This document shows, in pieces, positions 53,410 to 61,755 of a DNA stretch of 64,000 nt (position 1 is the stretch's first letter; every line of letters starts with the position of its first letter). The notes under the pieces are model-generated. The model was not told the origin of the DNA. It was given only the letters and a program-made list of their open reading frames with translations, and made no database searches. The translations under genes were made by a program, and so were the position numbers. The stretch is from JAVVHH01 sp965276815 (GTDB taxonomy: Bacteria; Pseudomonadota; Alphaproteobacteria; Acetobacterales; Acetobacteraceae), in assembly GCA_965276815.1 (NCBI GenBank), contig CBDIBE010000010.1, positions 124,001 through 188,000 on the forward strand, given 5' to 3'.

Positions 53410-53528
53410 TTGTCAAGCTCATCTGGCTCAACGTCATCATCCGCGCAGGCGGATGATCCACGCCTTTGCTTCGAACGGGCCGATTGGCGGGCGCGGGTCG
53501 AGACTGTTCGCCGCCTCGAAGGCCCGAG

Positions 53529-53556
53529 AACGATTACTCTACAACGATTACTCTAC
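53529..53556. repeat. Perfect 14-bp tandem duplication
   Basis: AACGATTACTCTAC occurs twice in direct succession (53529-53542 and 53543-53556). The second copy contains the stop codon of the NADH dehydrogenase gene, so the duplication did not change the protein. Confidence 0.85.
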
Positions 53557-54921
53557 GCTCGGGCTGCCTGCGGTCGAGATGATCACCCGCCCGCCGCGCC
53601 GCTTCGTCGCATAGGAAAATGCCCACTGCGCGCTGACCAGGAAGCGATTGCGAAAGCCGATCAGGAAGAAGATGTGGGCGCCAGCCCAGGTCAGCCAGCC
53701 GGTGAACCCGGCAAGGTGCAGGTTGCCGAACTCGGCGATCGCGTTGCCGCGGCCAATGGCGGCCAACTGTCCGTAATCGGCATAGTGGAACGGTGTATTG
53801 CGTCCGCGCCCGCGCAAACGCCGCTTGATCGATCTTGCAACGAAACTCCCCTGCTGCTTGGCCACTGGAGCCAGCTCGGGGAGTGGCTTGCTGCCGCCGG
53901 TCATCAGCGCCGCGTCGCCGATGACGAAAATCTCCGGCCGTCCGGGAACTTGCAAGTCGGGACCGACGGCGACCTTGCCACGTTTCGCCGCGTCCAGGCC
54001 CAGCCACTCGGCAACCGGCGTCGCCTCGACGCCGGCTGTCCAGATCACCGTCCCTGCCGAAACAGTCTCGCCGCCCAGGACGACGTGGTCTGGCGCAATT
54101 TCGGTCACCCTCGTGTTCAACCGCACTTCGACGCCCATGCGCCGCAGGTCCTCCGTCGCGTGGGCGATGGAGTCCGCGGCAAAGCCGGCGAGCAGGGTGG
54201 GGCCGGCTTCCACCAGGAGGACGCGCGCATGCAAGTGCGGAGAGGACTGAAATTCGTGGCTCAGCATCTCCTGCGCCAGCTCGGCGATCGAGCCGGCCAT
54301 CTCCACGCCGGTCGCCCCGCCGCCGACCAAAAGGAATGTCAGGGCGCGCGCCTGTTCGGCCGCATTCTCGGCGTCGGCCGCTTCCTCGAACGCAGTCAGG
54401 ATCTTCGCGCGTAAGGCAAGCGCGTCATCCAGCGTCTTCAGCGGCAGCGCCGTTTCCCGCCACGACCCGTGCCCGAAATAGCTGGGCTGCGACCCGGTCG
54501 CCAGCACTAGCGTGTCATAGGGCACAACGCGATCCTCGCAATTGATCTGCTTGCGCACCGTGTCAACCCCGGTGACCCTCGCCATCAGCACCTCGACGCG
54601 CCGCTCGCCCGCGACGACGGCCCGCACAGGGCTTGCGATCTCATCCGGGGCGAGCGCACCCGTCGCCACCTGATAGAGCAGCGGCTGGAACAGATGATGG
54701 TTCTGCTCGTCGAGGAGCGTCACGCGAATGCCAGGCACGTGCATCAGGCCCTGCGCCGTCTGCAAGCCGCCGAACCCGGCCCCGACGATCACGACGTGAT
54801 GGCTGCCGCGCTCCGCCCGTCGCTTGCGCGAAGGCGCCGGCCGGCTCGCGCGCACGAACAGGGCCACAGCGCCGACAAGCGCAATCGATACGATCAGCCC
54901 GGTGTGCCGCCCTCGAACCAT
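53548..54921 (-). CDS. ndh: Type II NADH dehydrogenase (NDH-2)
   Basis: 457 residues from ATG 54921; an upstream in-frame extension is possible. An N-terminal membrane anchor (TGLIVSIALVGAVALFVRAS) is followed by the FAD motif HHVVIVGAGFGGLQTA, the NADH-binding LLVGGGATGVEMAGSIAEL, the late FVIGDAA and AKQQGSFVA. GFTGWLTWAGAHIFFLIGFRNR near the end is the membrane-associated C-terminal helix of NDH-2. It oxidises NADH and reduces quinone without pumping protons. Monocistronic; the Rrf2 operon lies downstream on the same strand. Confidence 0.93.
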   Translation of the reverse strand: MVRGRHTGLIVSIALVGAVALFVRASRPAPSRKRRAERGSHHVVIVGAGFGGLQTAQGLMHVPGIRVTLLDEQNHHLFQPLLYQVATGALAPDEIASPVRAVVAGERRVEVLMARVTGVDTVRKQINCEDRVVPYDTLVLATGSQPSYFGHGSWRETALPLKTLDDALALRAKILTAFEEAADAENAAEQARALTFLLVGGGATGVEMAGSIAELAQEMLSHEFQSSPHLHARVLLVEAGPTLLAGFAADSIAHATEDLRRMGVEVRLNTRVTEIAPDHVVLGGETVSAGTVIWTAGVEATPVAEWLGLDAAKRGKVAVGPDLQVPGRPEIFVIGDAALMTGGSKPLPELAPVAKQQGSFVARSIKRRLRGRGRNTPFHYADYGQLAAIGRGNAIAEFGNLHLAGFTGWLTWAGAHIFFLIGFRNRFLVSAQWAFSYATKRRGGRVIISTAGSPSVE

Positions 54922-55106
54922 CGACCTTATCCTATCATGAACCCAGAGGAGTGGGACGCGCCCTGGCGGCCGCGGTTCCCCGTCAGCCGCTCCCAATTGC
55001 CATGGGCGAACGCGGCTTTAAACGGCTTGGGCTTCGGGCCGGTTACCGTAAAATCGCCGTTGTCGGCTATCGCTGGCCGAGACTATCGCCTCAAGGGGAG
55101 AAAAGC

Positions 55107-55613
55107 ATGCTTGCTGCGCGCGTCGTCAAGCTCGTGATGGTCGCCTCGCTTGCCCTGTTCGCCTTCTTCGCCACGTTCGACAACCTCACCGACTACGACA
55201 CGAACTTCCAGTTCGTCCGGCACGTGCTCAGCATGGACACGACGTTCCCGGGCAACGGGCTCACTTACCGCGCGATCACCGACCCGATGCTCTGGCGCGT
55301 CGGCTATGCGGCGATCATTCTCGGCGAGGGACTGACGTGCGCCGCCTTCGCGGCCGCCACCTTCGAGCTCGCGTGCAATCTGCGCGCCGGCGCCGAACGG
55401 TTCCAGCGCGCCAAGCGGTTCGTGTTCGCGGGCGTCGGGCTCGGCTTTCTGGTCTGGTTTTTCGGCTTCATGGTGGTCGGCGGCGAATGGTTCGCCATGT
55501 GGCAATCACAACTTTGGAACGGCCAGCAGGCGGCATTCCGCTTCTACATGACGCAATTGGGGGTGCTGATCCTCGTTAGTCAGCAGGATCCGGTGTTGAG
55601 CGACCAGCGATAA
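55107..55613 (+). CDS. DUF2165 small membrane protein
   Basis: 168 residues from ATG 55107, with GGGGAG ahead. Four membrane segments are visible (LVMVASLALFAFFATFDNLTDY, VGYAAIILGEGLTCAAFAAA, FVFAGVGLGFLVWFFGFMVV and a last one ending GVLILVSQ). The conserved DUF2165 features are FDNLTDYDTNFQFVRHVLSMDT and FAMWQSQLWNGQQAAFRFY. An inner-membrane protein of unknown function, widespread in proteobacteria. The frame stays open upstream for 158 codons, but that part is not conserved-looking and overlaps ndh. Confidence 0.9.
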   Translation: MLAARVVKLVMVASLALFAFFATFDNLTDYDTNFQFVRHVLSMDTTFPGNGLTYRAITDPMLWRVGYAAIILGEGLTCAAFAAATFELACNLRAGAERFQRAKRFVFAGVGLGFLVWFFGFMVVGGEWFAMWQSQLWNGQQAAFRFYMTQLGVLILVSQQDPVLSDQR

Positions 55614-55627
55614 TACGGACGTCGGCG

Positions 55628-55846
55628 CTAAATTCGGAAGGCGTTCGGCTCGAACGTTAGTTGCTGCCGGCCTTCCTGCTGCTCTTGCTGCTCCCGCCGC
55701 TGCATGCCGCTTATAATCACGTCTGCCGCCGCGCTGCCTTCCTCGTAAACGCAGCCCCGTGTCATACAAGCGCCGGACGGAATCGGCGCGCATCCAGGGA
55801 TCGCGAACGAGAACAAAGCAAGGCAAATGAAAGCATGGACGCGCAT
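55628..55846 (-). CDS. Small putative lipoprotein
   Basis: 72 residues. The N-terminus MRVHAFICLALFSFAIPGC has a hydrophobic stretch and a possible lipobox (IPGC, Pro at -2 is not ideal). The rest has extra Cys (CMTRGCVYEEG) and a glutamine/glutamate-rich tail. A consensus-like TATAAT lies only five bases before the ATG. No family recognised. Confidence 0.5.
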   Translation of the reverse strand: MRVHAFICLALFSFAIPGCAPIPSGACMTRGCVYEEGSAAADVIISGMQRREQQEQQEGRQQLTFEPNAFRI

Positions 55847-55854
55847 AGCAGATT

Positions 55855-55873
55855 ATACCTGATTATCAGGTAT
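55855..55873. promoter_or_regulatory. Palindrome overlapping a TATAAT box before the small lipoprotein
   Basis: ATACCTGA (55855-55862) and TCAGGTAT (55866-55873) are perfect arms around a 3-base centre. On the minus strand TATAAT (55857-55852) overlaps one arm, and the ATG follows five bases later. It could be an operator, or the 3'-end hairpin of the tRNA transcript, which ends about 45 bases upstream on the same strand. Confidence 0.5.
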
Positions 55874-55917
55874 GCGCGCTAGTCTGATCAAAGCGGTTGC
55901 AGCTGGGCCGTGCAGCG

Positions 55918-56007
<90 letters not shown>

Positions 56008-56227
56008 GGGAGGCGGGGTTATACGGAATGCCTGCCGGGCTCGCAATATGGCGCTAGTGGCGGCCGGTGCGGCTTCCGCGATAGGCGGGAGACGTGCAGA
56101 TTGGCACCCAGGGCAGCTTGCCGGCGACTTGTGTGTGGTCCTTGGGGACTATCGCAGCCGGGTCGTCCAGGCTCGAAATCGTGATGTCGAGCTCATCTGG
56201 GCAATGTCCGGTGATCACCGCGCCATC

Positions 56228-57673
56228 TCAGAATGCGACGAGGATCACCAGCCCGGCCAAGGCCGCGACGACCCAGCTCACCCGGTCGGTCAAAGCGAAG
56301 GTCGTCGGGTCGTCATGCAACTCGCCGCGGTTGGACAGCCACAGGACCCGGCTGATCCAGTAGACCAGCAGCGGGCAAATCAGCCACATCCGGTCGGGAT
56401 GGGCGTAGAGCGGGCGCACGTCGGGGCTGGAGAGATACAGCGCGACCACCAGCACGGCGCCGTAGCCGGAGGCGGCGGCCAGCGGCAGCAGCACTTGCAA
56501 GTCCTCGACCCGATAGGAGCGGCCGATGACGTCCGTTTTGCCGGCGCCGCGCTTAGCCACCAGCTCGGAGCAGCGCTTGACCACGGCAAGGCTGAGGAAA
56601 AGGAATAGGCAGAACATCAACAGCCATGGCGTGCCGGCCACGTTGTCCGCAGCCAGGCCGCCATAGACGCGCAACGAGTAGAGGCCGCCCAGCACAACCA
56701 CGTCGATCAGCGGCCGTCGTTTCAGCGTCAACGAGTAGGTCAGCGTGGTCACGATATAGATCAGCAGGACGCCGGTGAACTCTGCCGGCAGCGCGAAGGA
56801 CAGCGCGAAGGCGGCTGTCGCTGCTATCGCGCCCATGAGGATCCCATGCGGGATGGGCAGCTTTGCTGCCGCGAACGGGCGGTGCATCTTGCGCGGGTGG
56901 TCGCGGTCGCCGGGCAGGTCCAGCAGATCGTTGATCACGTAGGCGCTGGAGGCGGCCAGGCAGAACGCGATGAAGCCCAGTGTGGTCGCCCACAGTGTCG
57001 CCAAGTCGAACCGGTGACCGGCCAGCATAGGCAAGAACAGCAGGACGTTCTTTGCCCATTGATGCGGTCGGAGCGCGCGGAGATAGCTCGTCGCTGCCGG
57101 CCTTGGCCGGGCCACGATTTCCGCCTCGGGGAAGGCGGCCTGCACGCGACTGGCGAACCCGTCATTATGGGCGACCACGAGCGTCTTGCGGGCCGTCTGC
57201 CAGACTGGCAGATCGACCGGCATGTCGCCGATATAGTCGTAGCCTTGGGCGCCGAAGGTCGCGAGCAGTTGCTCGGCCTTGGCCGGCCCGGCGAGGTTCT
57301 GGCCGGCTTCGGTCGCGAACACGCCTGCGATGCCGCCGATCCGTTCCGCCAGCGCACTCACGTAACGGTGATCGGAGGCCGAGGCCAGGTAGACCGGCCG
57401 CCCCTCAGCCTGCGCCTCGCGCACCAGCCGCAACACTTCCGGGCGCAGCGGCACGGTGGCGATGCCCGGCTCCACGTGGTCGGCGAGCCGCATCTTCAGC
57501 GCCGCCTTGCCCTGCCGCAGCCAAACCGGGAGGCAGTAAGCACGCCACGGGTATTGCGCTACGAATTGCAGGGCGGCCTCATGCAGCAGGTCGGTCGCGA
57601 CGAGCGTGCCGTCCACGTCCACCACGAGCGGCGTGCCAGAAACTGCCGCAAATTCCGCCCGGGTCACACTCAT
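56228..57673 (-). CDS. HAD-UbiA fusion, phosphoribosyltransferase-like prenyltransferase
   Basis: 481 residues. Residues 1-190 are a HAD phosphatase (VVDVDGTLVATDLLHE, SASDHRY, DYIGDMPVDLPVW). The rest is an integral-membrane UbiA prenyltransferase with the substrate motif NDLLDLPGDRDHP and a second acidic motif region DVVVLGGLYSLRVYGG. In mycobacteria the UbiA enzyme Rv3806c joins PRPP to decaprenyl phosphate and a separate phosphatase dephosphorylates the product; here both parts are in one chain. With DprE1/DprE2 at 60.4-62.5 kb it would supply decaprenyl-phosphoryl-ribose. HAD-UbiA fusions are also annotated broadly as UbiA family. Confidence 0.88.
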   Translation of the reverse strand: MSVTRAEFAAVSGTPLVVDVDGTLVATDLLHEAALQFVAQYPWRAYCLPVWLRQGKAALKMRLADHVEPGIATVPLRPEVLRLVREAQAEGRPVYLASASDHRYVSALAERIGGIAGVFATEAGQNLAGPAKAEQLLATFGAQGYDYIGDMPVDLPVWQTARKTLVVAHNDGFASRVQAAFPEAEIVARPRPAATSYLRALRPHQWAKNVLLFLPMLAGHRFDLATLWATTLGFIAFCLAASSAYVINDLLDLPGDRDHPRKMHRPFAAAKLPIPHGILMGAIAATAAFALSFALPAEFTGVLLIYIVTTLTYSLTLKRRPLIDVVVLGGLYSLRVYGGLAADNVAGTPWLLMFCLFLFLSLAVVKRCSELVAKRGAGKTDVIGRSYRVEDLQVLLPLAAASGYGAVLVVALYLSSPDVRPLYAHPDRMWLICPLLVYWISRVLWLSNRGELHDDPTTFALTDRVSWVVAALAGLVILVAF

Positions 57674-57683
57674 CGAGTCATAC

Positions 57684-58967
57684 TCATGCTGGGAGCCGCT
57701 CCACCATTTCGCGGGCGACGCGGACGCTCTCGGAGATACCGCGATCTTCGGGATAATAGAAGCAAGTGTCGGCGATTTGCAGCCCCTCGATCGGCGTCTG
57801 CACCGGTGGGATCATCGCCGCGAAACCCGGTGGGCACACGGGCTGCGCGTATTTCAGGCGGGCGACCGTGCTGTCGATCACGTCGTCCTCGGTCAGCGCC
57901 GGATTGATCCGCTGCAGATAGCCGAACGCCTCCTGCAGCAATTGCTGCGATGGCCAAGCAAACTTTGGATGTGTCACAGGCATGTAATACGGCACGAACA
58001 CCACCGTATCAGGCATTGGCCGCAAATTCGAGAACTCGATGATCCCAGGAATCTCGATGTCAGGCTCGGCAATATTGACCCAGAAGTGCGGGGTGACCGA
58101 TCGCTTCAGTTTGAACAGGAGACAGCATACGCCAATGTTTTGAATTGCATCATATTTCGCTTTCCAGTCGTCGGGCAGCTCCGGGACCGCGGCGGACACG
58201 AGCGGGGTCGGCATCGTCGAGATCACGGCGTCGGCGCCGATCACGCCTTGCTTGGTCTCAACGCCGGTTACGCGCCCGTCCTGGGTCTGCACCCGCACCG
58301 CGGGCGTCCCGAGGTGCAGGCGTCCGCCCTGGGCGCTTATCGCCGCGCACAGCGCATCGACCAGAGTCTGGCTGCCACCTTCGAGGTAACCCAGCTGTTC
58401 CTCGAACACGGACTTGCGGGAGCGGCCGATACGCTTGACCCGCGTCCAGATCCAGGCGGCGGAAACATCATCGGCATACTCATGAAATTTCAAATACAAC
58501 AGTGGCTTCCACAACCGTCGGTAGACTTCCTCACCACCCCAGCGTGTGACCCACTCCTGCACGGTCTGGTTCTCAAGCGCGTCCCACCGCTCGCGCCGGA
58601 CGGAGACGAAGGCGAGCAGTCCGTAACGAAGCCGGGCCAGCAAGCTGACTGCTGGAAACCGCAGCAGCGCGAGCGGGTTACCCCATTCGTGCAGGCCGCC
58701 ATCGATGTAATAACCCATGGTTGTGGCGCGCCACCGCAGGCGATCGCGCAGGCCGAGCTCGTCGAGCAGCGCGAAGGTGGGCGCGTCGGATTTGCAGATG
58801 AAATGGTAGAAGCGTTCGATCGACAGGCCGGCGAAATCGAAGTGCGCGGCCATGCCGCCGGGTTCCGGCGCGGCTTCGACGACATCGACCGAATGCCCTG
58901 CTTTCACGGCGTGATACGCGGCGGCAAGCCCCATAGCGCCTGCGCCGATGACGACAACACGGCTCAA
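57684..58967 (-). CDS. FAD-dependent oxidoreductase (amine-oxidase fold)
   Basis: 427 residues, starting at a TTG with GGGGGAC ahead. The dinucleotide-binding motif is VVVIGAGAMGLAAAYHAVKAGHSVDVVEAA, with the amine oxidase / protoporphyrinogen-oxidase / UDP-galactopyranose-mutase style GGMAAHFDFAGLSIERFYHF. The late IADTCFYYPEDRGISESVRVAREM is the FAD-binding tail. Found in many glycan loci between HAD-UbiA and epimerase genes. Substrate unknown, possibly a lipid-linked sugar. Ten bases from HAD-UbiA, so co-transcribed. Confidence 0.85.
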   Translation of the reverse strand: MSRVVVIGAGAMGLAAAYHAVKAGHSVDVVEAAPEPGGMAAHFDFAGLSIERFYHFICKSDAPTFALLDELGLRDRLRWRATTMGYYIDGGLHEWGNPLALLRFPAVSLLARLRYGLLAFVSVRRERWDALENQTVQEWVTRWGGEEVYRRLWKPLLYLKFHEYADDVSAAWIWTRVKRIGRSRKSVFEEQLGYLEGGSQTLVDALCAAISAQGGRLHLGTPAVRVQTQDGRVTGVETKQGVIGADAVISTMPTPLVSAAVPELPDDWKAKYDAIQNIGVCCLLFKLKRSVTPHFWVNIAEPDIEIPGIIEFSNLRPMPDTVVFVPYYMPVTHPKFAWPSQQLLQEAFGYLQRINPALTEDDVIDSTVARLKYAQPVCPPGFAAMIPPVQTPIEGLQIADTCFYYPEDRGISESVRVAREMVERLPA

Positions 58968-59057
58968 ATCGTCCCCCGCAAGCCAAGCACCGGCGTGCCT
59001 TCCGGGTCAGACCCGGCCGGCTTGCCAGCGCGCACCTCATAAGGCAGTTGTCCGCCC

Positions 59058-59990
59058 GTGGATACACGCATCGTCATCACCGGGGCCGCCGGACTGCTCG
59101 GGCAGAACCTGATCCAGCGCCTGACCGCGCGCGGTTTTACGAATCTCGCGGCCATCGACAAGCACCAGGCGAACGTCGAGGTGCTCCGCGCCCATAACCC
59201 AGCTTTGACCATCGTCGAGACCGACCTGGCACACGCCGGGCCCTGGGAGGGCTTGATCGAGGGTTGCGAGGTGCTCGTCATCGGGCATGCGCAGATCGGC
59301 GGGGTCAACAAGGCCGAGTTCGTCCGCAACAATGTCGAGGCGACCGTGCGGCTGCTGGACGCGGCCAAGCGTCACAGCGTCGGTTACATCGTCCACATAT
59401 CGTCCTCGGTCGTGAACTCGATGGCGGTGGACAACTACACAGAGACGAAGAAGGCGCAGGAGGCGCTGTTCGAGGCGGTCACGATCCCGCATATCGTGCT
59501 GCGGCCGACGCTGATGTTCGGCTGGTTCGACCGCAAGCATCTGGGCTGGCTCGCGCGCTTCATGCAGAAGGCGCCCGTCTTCCCCATCCCGGGCTCCGGG
59601 CGCTACCTGCGGCAGCCGCTCTATATCGGCGATTTCTGCGACATCATCATTTCGGCGATCGAGAACCGCAGGACCGGCACGTTCGACATCTCCGGTCAGG
59701 AGCGCATCGAGTATATCGACCTGATCCGGGCGCTGAAGCAGGCGACCGGGAGCAAGGCCCGGATACAACGGATCCCGTATGGCGCCTTCTGGGCCCTGCT
59801 CGCGGTCTACGCGAAGTTCGACGCCAATCCGCCATTCACCACCAAGCAGCTCGAGGCGCTAGTCACGCCGGATGTGTTCGACGTGATCGACTGGCCCGGC
59901 ATCTTCAGCGTCCGCTCCACATCTCTGGAATCAGCGCTGGAGGAAACATTTCGGCATCCGGTATATTCGCAAGTGGCTCTCACTTTCTGA
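59058..59990 (+). CDS. NAD-dependent epimerase/dehydratase family protein
   Basis: 310 residues from a GTG. TRIVITGAAGLLGQNLIQRL binds NAD and VHISSSVVNS supplies the Ser, but the usual YXXXK is NYTETKKAQE (Tyr-Thr-Glu-Thr-Lys). FDVIDWPGIFSVRS is near the end. The extended-SDR fold suggests sugar epimerisation or reduction. It heads the GtrA-DprE1-DprE2 genes, divergent from the FAD oxidoreductase, with which it probably shares a pathway. Confidence 0.87.
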   Translation: MDTRIVITGAAGLLGQNLIQRLTARGFTNLAAIDKHQANVEVLRAHNPALTIVETDLAHAGPWEGLIEGCEVLVIGHAQIGGVNKAEFVRNNVEATVRLLDAAKRHSVGYIVHISSSVVNSMAVDNYTETKKAQEALFEAVTIPHIVLRPTLMFGWFDRKHLGWLARFMQKAPVFPIPGSGRYLRQPLYIGDFCDIIISAIENRRTGTFDISGQERIEYIDLIRALKQATGSKARIQRIPYGAFWALLAVYAKFDANPPFTTKQLEALVTPDVFDVIDWPGIFSVRSTSLESALEETFRHPVYSQVALTF

Positions 59991-60000
59991 AGGCTTGGAT

Positions 60001-60426
60001 ATGGAAGACGTGTTGGAGGTCGAGAGTTCGACGGAAACGAAGCGGTTCGTCAGCTTCGTCGCCACCGGCGGCATAGCCGCCGCCGCGAATATCGGCATGC
60101 GCTACGTGCTCTCGCTATTCGTCAACTACGAAGTCGCGGTCGCCCTGGCCTACCTGGTGGGCATGACGGTCGCGTTCGTGCTGGCGCGGCAATTCGTGTT
60201 CTCGGCGAGCGGCCGGGGTGCCGCGACCGAGTACGGACGCTTTGCGTTGGTCAATGTCGCCTCGTTCCTGCAGGTCTGGGTCGTCAGCGTCGGGCTGGCG
60301 CGGGTCGTGTTCCCATCGGCGCATTTCGAATGGCATGCCGACGACATCGCGCACGTGATCGGCGTCGCCAGCCCGATCCTGCTCAGCTATTACCTGCACA
60401 AGCACTTCTCCTTCGGCCGGCGGTAG
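60001..60426 (+). CDS. GtrA-family flippase-like protein
   Basis: 141 residues with four membrane segments: FVATGGIAAAANIGMRYVLSLF, VALAYLVGMTVAFVLARQFVFS, FALVNVASFLQVWVVSVGLA and VASPILLSYYLHKHFSFGRR. The pattern is the GtrA/DPMS family, which flips lipid-linked sugars across the inner membrane; in mycobacteria a GtrA protein (Rv3789) acts in the decaprenyl-phosphoryl-arabinose route. It lies directly before the DprE1-like gene, so it probably flips or anchors its product. Confidence 0.9.
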   Translation: MEDVLEVESSTETKRFVSFVATGGIAAAANIGMRYVLSLFVNYEVAVALAYLVGMTVAFVLARQFVFSASGRGAATEYGRFALVNVASFLQVWVVSVGLARVVFPSAHFEWHADDIAHVIGVASPILLSYYLHKHFSFGRR

Positions 60427-61755
60427 TTGGTGCAGCCCCAGAGACTATCGGGCTGGGGCCGCTATCCGGTCCTGGAGTGCCAGGTGGCCGAGCCGCGCAA
60501 TGTGGCGGAGACGGCCGGCCTGACATTCGGCGCACCCGCCATCGCCCGCGGCAACGGCCGGTCGTATGGCGATTCGAGCCTGGCGCCGGACGGGACCGTG
60601 GTGACCCGGCAGCTCGACCGCATGCTCGTCTTCGACCCGGCGACCGGCCGCTTCACCTGCGAGGCCGGCGTATTGCTCGCCGACATTATCGCCGCTTTCG
60701 TGCCGCGCGGCTGGTTCCCGCCGGTCACGCCGGGGACCAAGTTCGTCACCGTCGGCGGCATGATCGCAGCCGACGTGCACGGCAAGAACCATCATGGCGC
60801 CGGGTCATTCGGCGATCACGTGCTGTGGCTCGACCTCGCGCTCGGTGACGGCACGGTGCTGCGCTGCTCGCGCTCCGAGCACCCGGATTTGTTCGCGGCG
60901 ACGGTCGGCGGGATGGGGCTGACCGGGGTCATCCTGGCCGCCAGCTTCACCTTGCTCAAGATCGGCTCAGCCTTTATTGCGCAGACCACCGAGCGGGCGC
61001 CGGCCCTCGGCCGGGCGTTCGAAGTGTTCGACGCGTCACAGGGGGCGACCTATTCTGTGGCCTGGGTGGACTGCCTGGCGACCGGCGCCGATCTCGGGCG
61101 ATCCGTGGTGTTTCTGGGCGAACACGCGGCACCGGAGCAGTTGCCGGCGGCCGCGCGCAGTGACCCGTTCCGCCTTGCTGTGCGCAAGGCCAAGCCGGTG
61201 CCGTTCGACTTTCCGCAGATCGCGCTCAACCGGCTCTCAGTGCGGGCCTTCAACACGCTGTATTACCGGCGGCAACAGCCGGGGCAGGCGATCGTCGAGC
61301 TGGACCCGTATTTCTATCCGCTCGACGCGCTGCTGGAGTGGAACCGCATCTACGGCAGAAGCGGGTTCGTACAATACCAGTGCGTGCTGCCGCTCGAGGC
61401 GAGCCGGCAAGGCCTGACCGAACTGCTCGGGGCGGCGGCGCGCGACGGCAATGCCTCGTTCCTGGCGGTGCTGAAGCGGATGGGGCGCCAATCCTTCGGC
61501 CTGCTCTCGTTTCCGATGGAAGGCTACACGCTCGCGCTCGACTTCCCGGTGAGTGCCACGACGATGCGGCTGCTCGACCGGTTCGACGCGATCGTGGCCG
61601 CGCATGACGGCCGGCTCTATCTGGCCAAGGATGCCCGTATGCCGGCCCGCATGATGGAGGCCTATCCACGCCTGGCCGAGTTCCGCGCGGTGCGCGAATG
61701 CTATGGGCTGGAGCAGCGGTTCCTCTCGGCGCAGTCCTTGCGGCTGGGTCTATGA
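60427..61755 (+). CDS. Decaprenylphosphoryl-ribose 2'-oxidase (DprE1-like)
   Basis: 442 residues. The FAD-binding domain shows ARGNGRSYGDSS, PPVTPGTKFVTVGGMIAADVHGKNHHGAGSFGDHV (with the HGKNHH segment typical of DprE1) and GLTGVILAASF. The later FVQYQCVLP and the Lys in LYLAKDARM match. It oxidises the 2'-OH of the polyprenylphosphoryl ribose to a keto intermediate. The cysteine that covalently traps benzothiazinones in Mycobacterium tuberculosis DprE1 (CVDFP) is Ala370 here (ALDFP). Start is TTG 60427 or GTG 60430, right after the gtrA stop. It overlaps dprE2 by four bases. Confidence 0.92.
   Translation: MVQPQRLSGWGRYPVLECQVAEPRNVAETAGLTFGAPAIARGNGRSYGDSSLAPDGTVVTRQLDRMLVFDPATGRFTCEAGVLLADIIAAFVPRGWFPPVTPGTKFVTVGGMIAADVHGKNHHGAGSFGDHVLWLDLALGDGTVLRCSRSEHPDLFAATVGGMGLTGVILAASFTLLKIGSAFIAQTTERAPALGRAFEVFDASQGATYSVAWVDCLATGADLGRSVVFLGEHAAPEQLPAAARSDPFRLAVRKAKPVPFDFPQIALNRLSVRAFNTLYYRRQQPGQAIVELDPYFYPLDALLEWNRIYGRSGFVQYQCVLPLEASRQGLTELLGAAARDGNASFLAVLKRMGRQSFGLLSFPMEGYTLALDFPVSATTMRLLDRFDAIVAAHDGRLYLAKDARMPARMMEAYPRLAEFRAVRECYGLEQRFLSAQSLRLGL

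Noticed and set aside
54633..55106. A 158-codon N-terminal extension of the DUF2165 protein
   Set aside because: Arg/Pro-rich sequence antisense to ndh; the family starts at the ATG at 55107 with a good ribosome-binding site.
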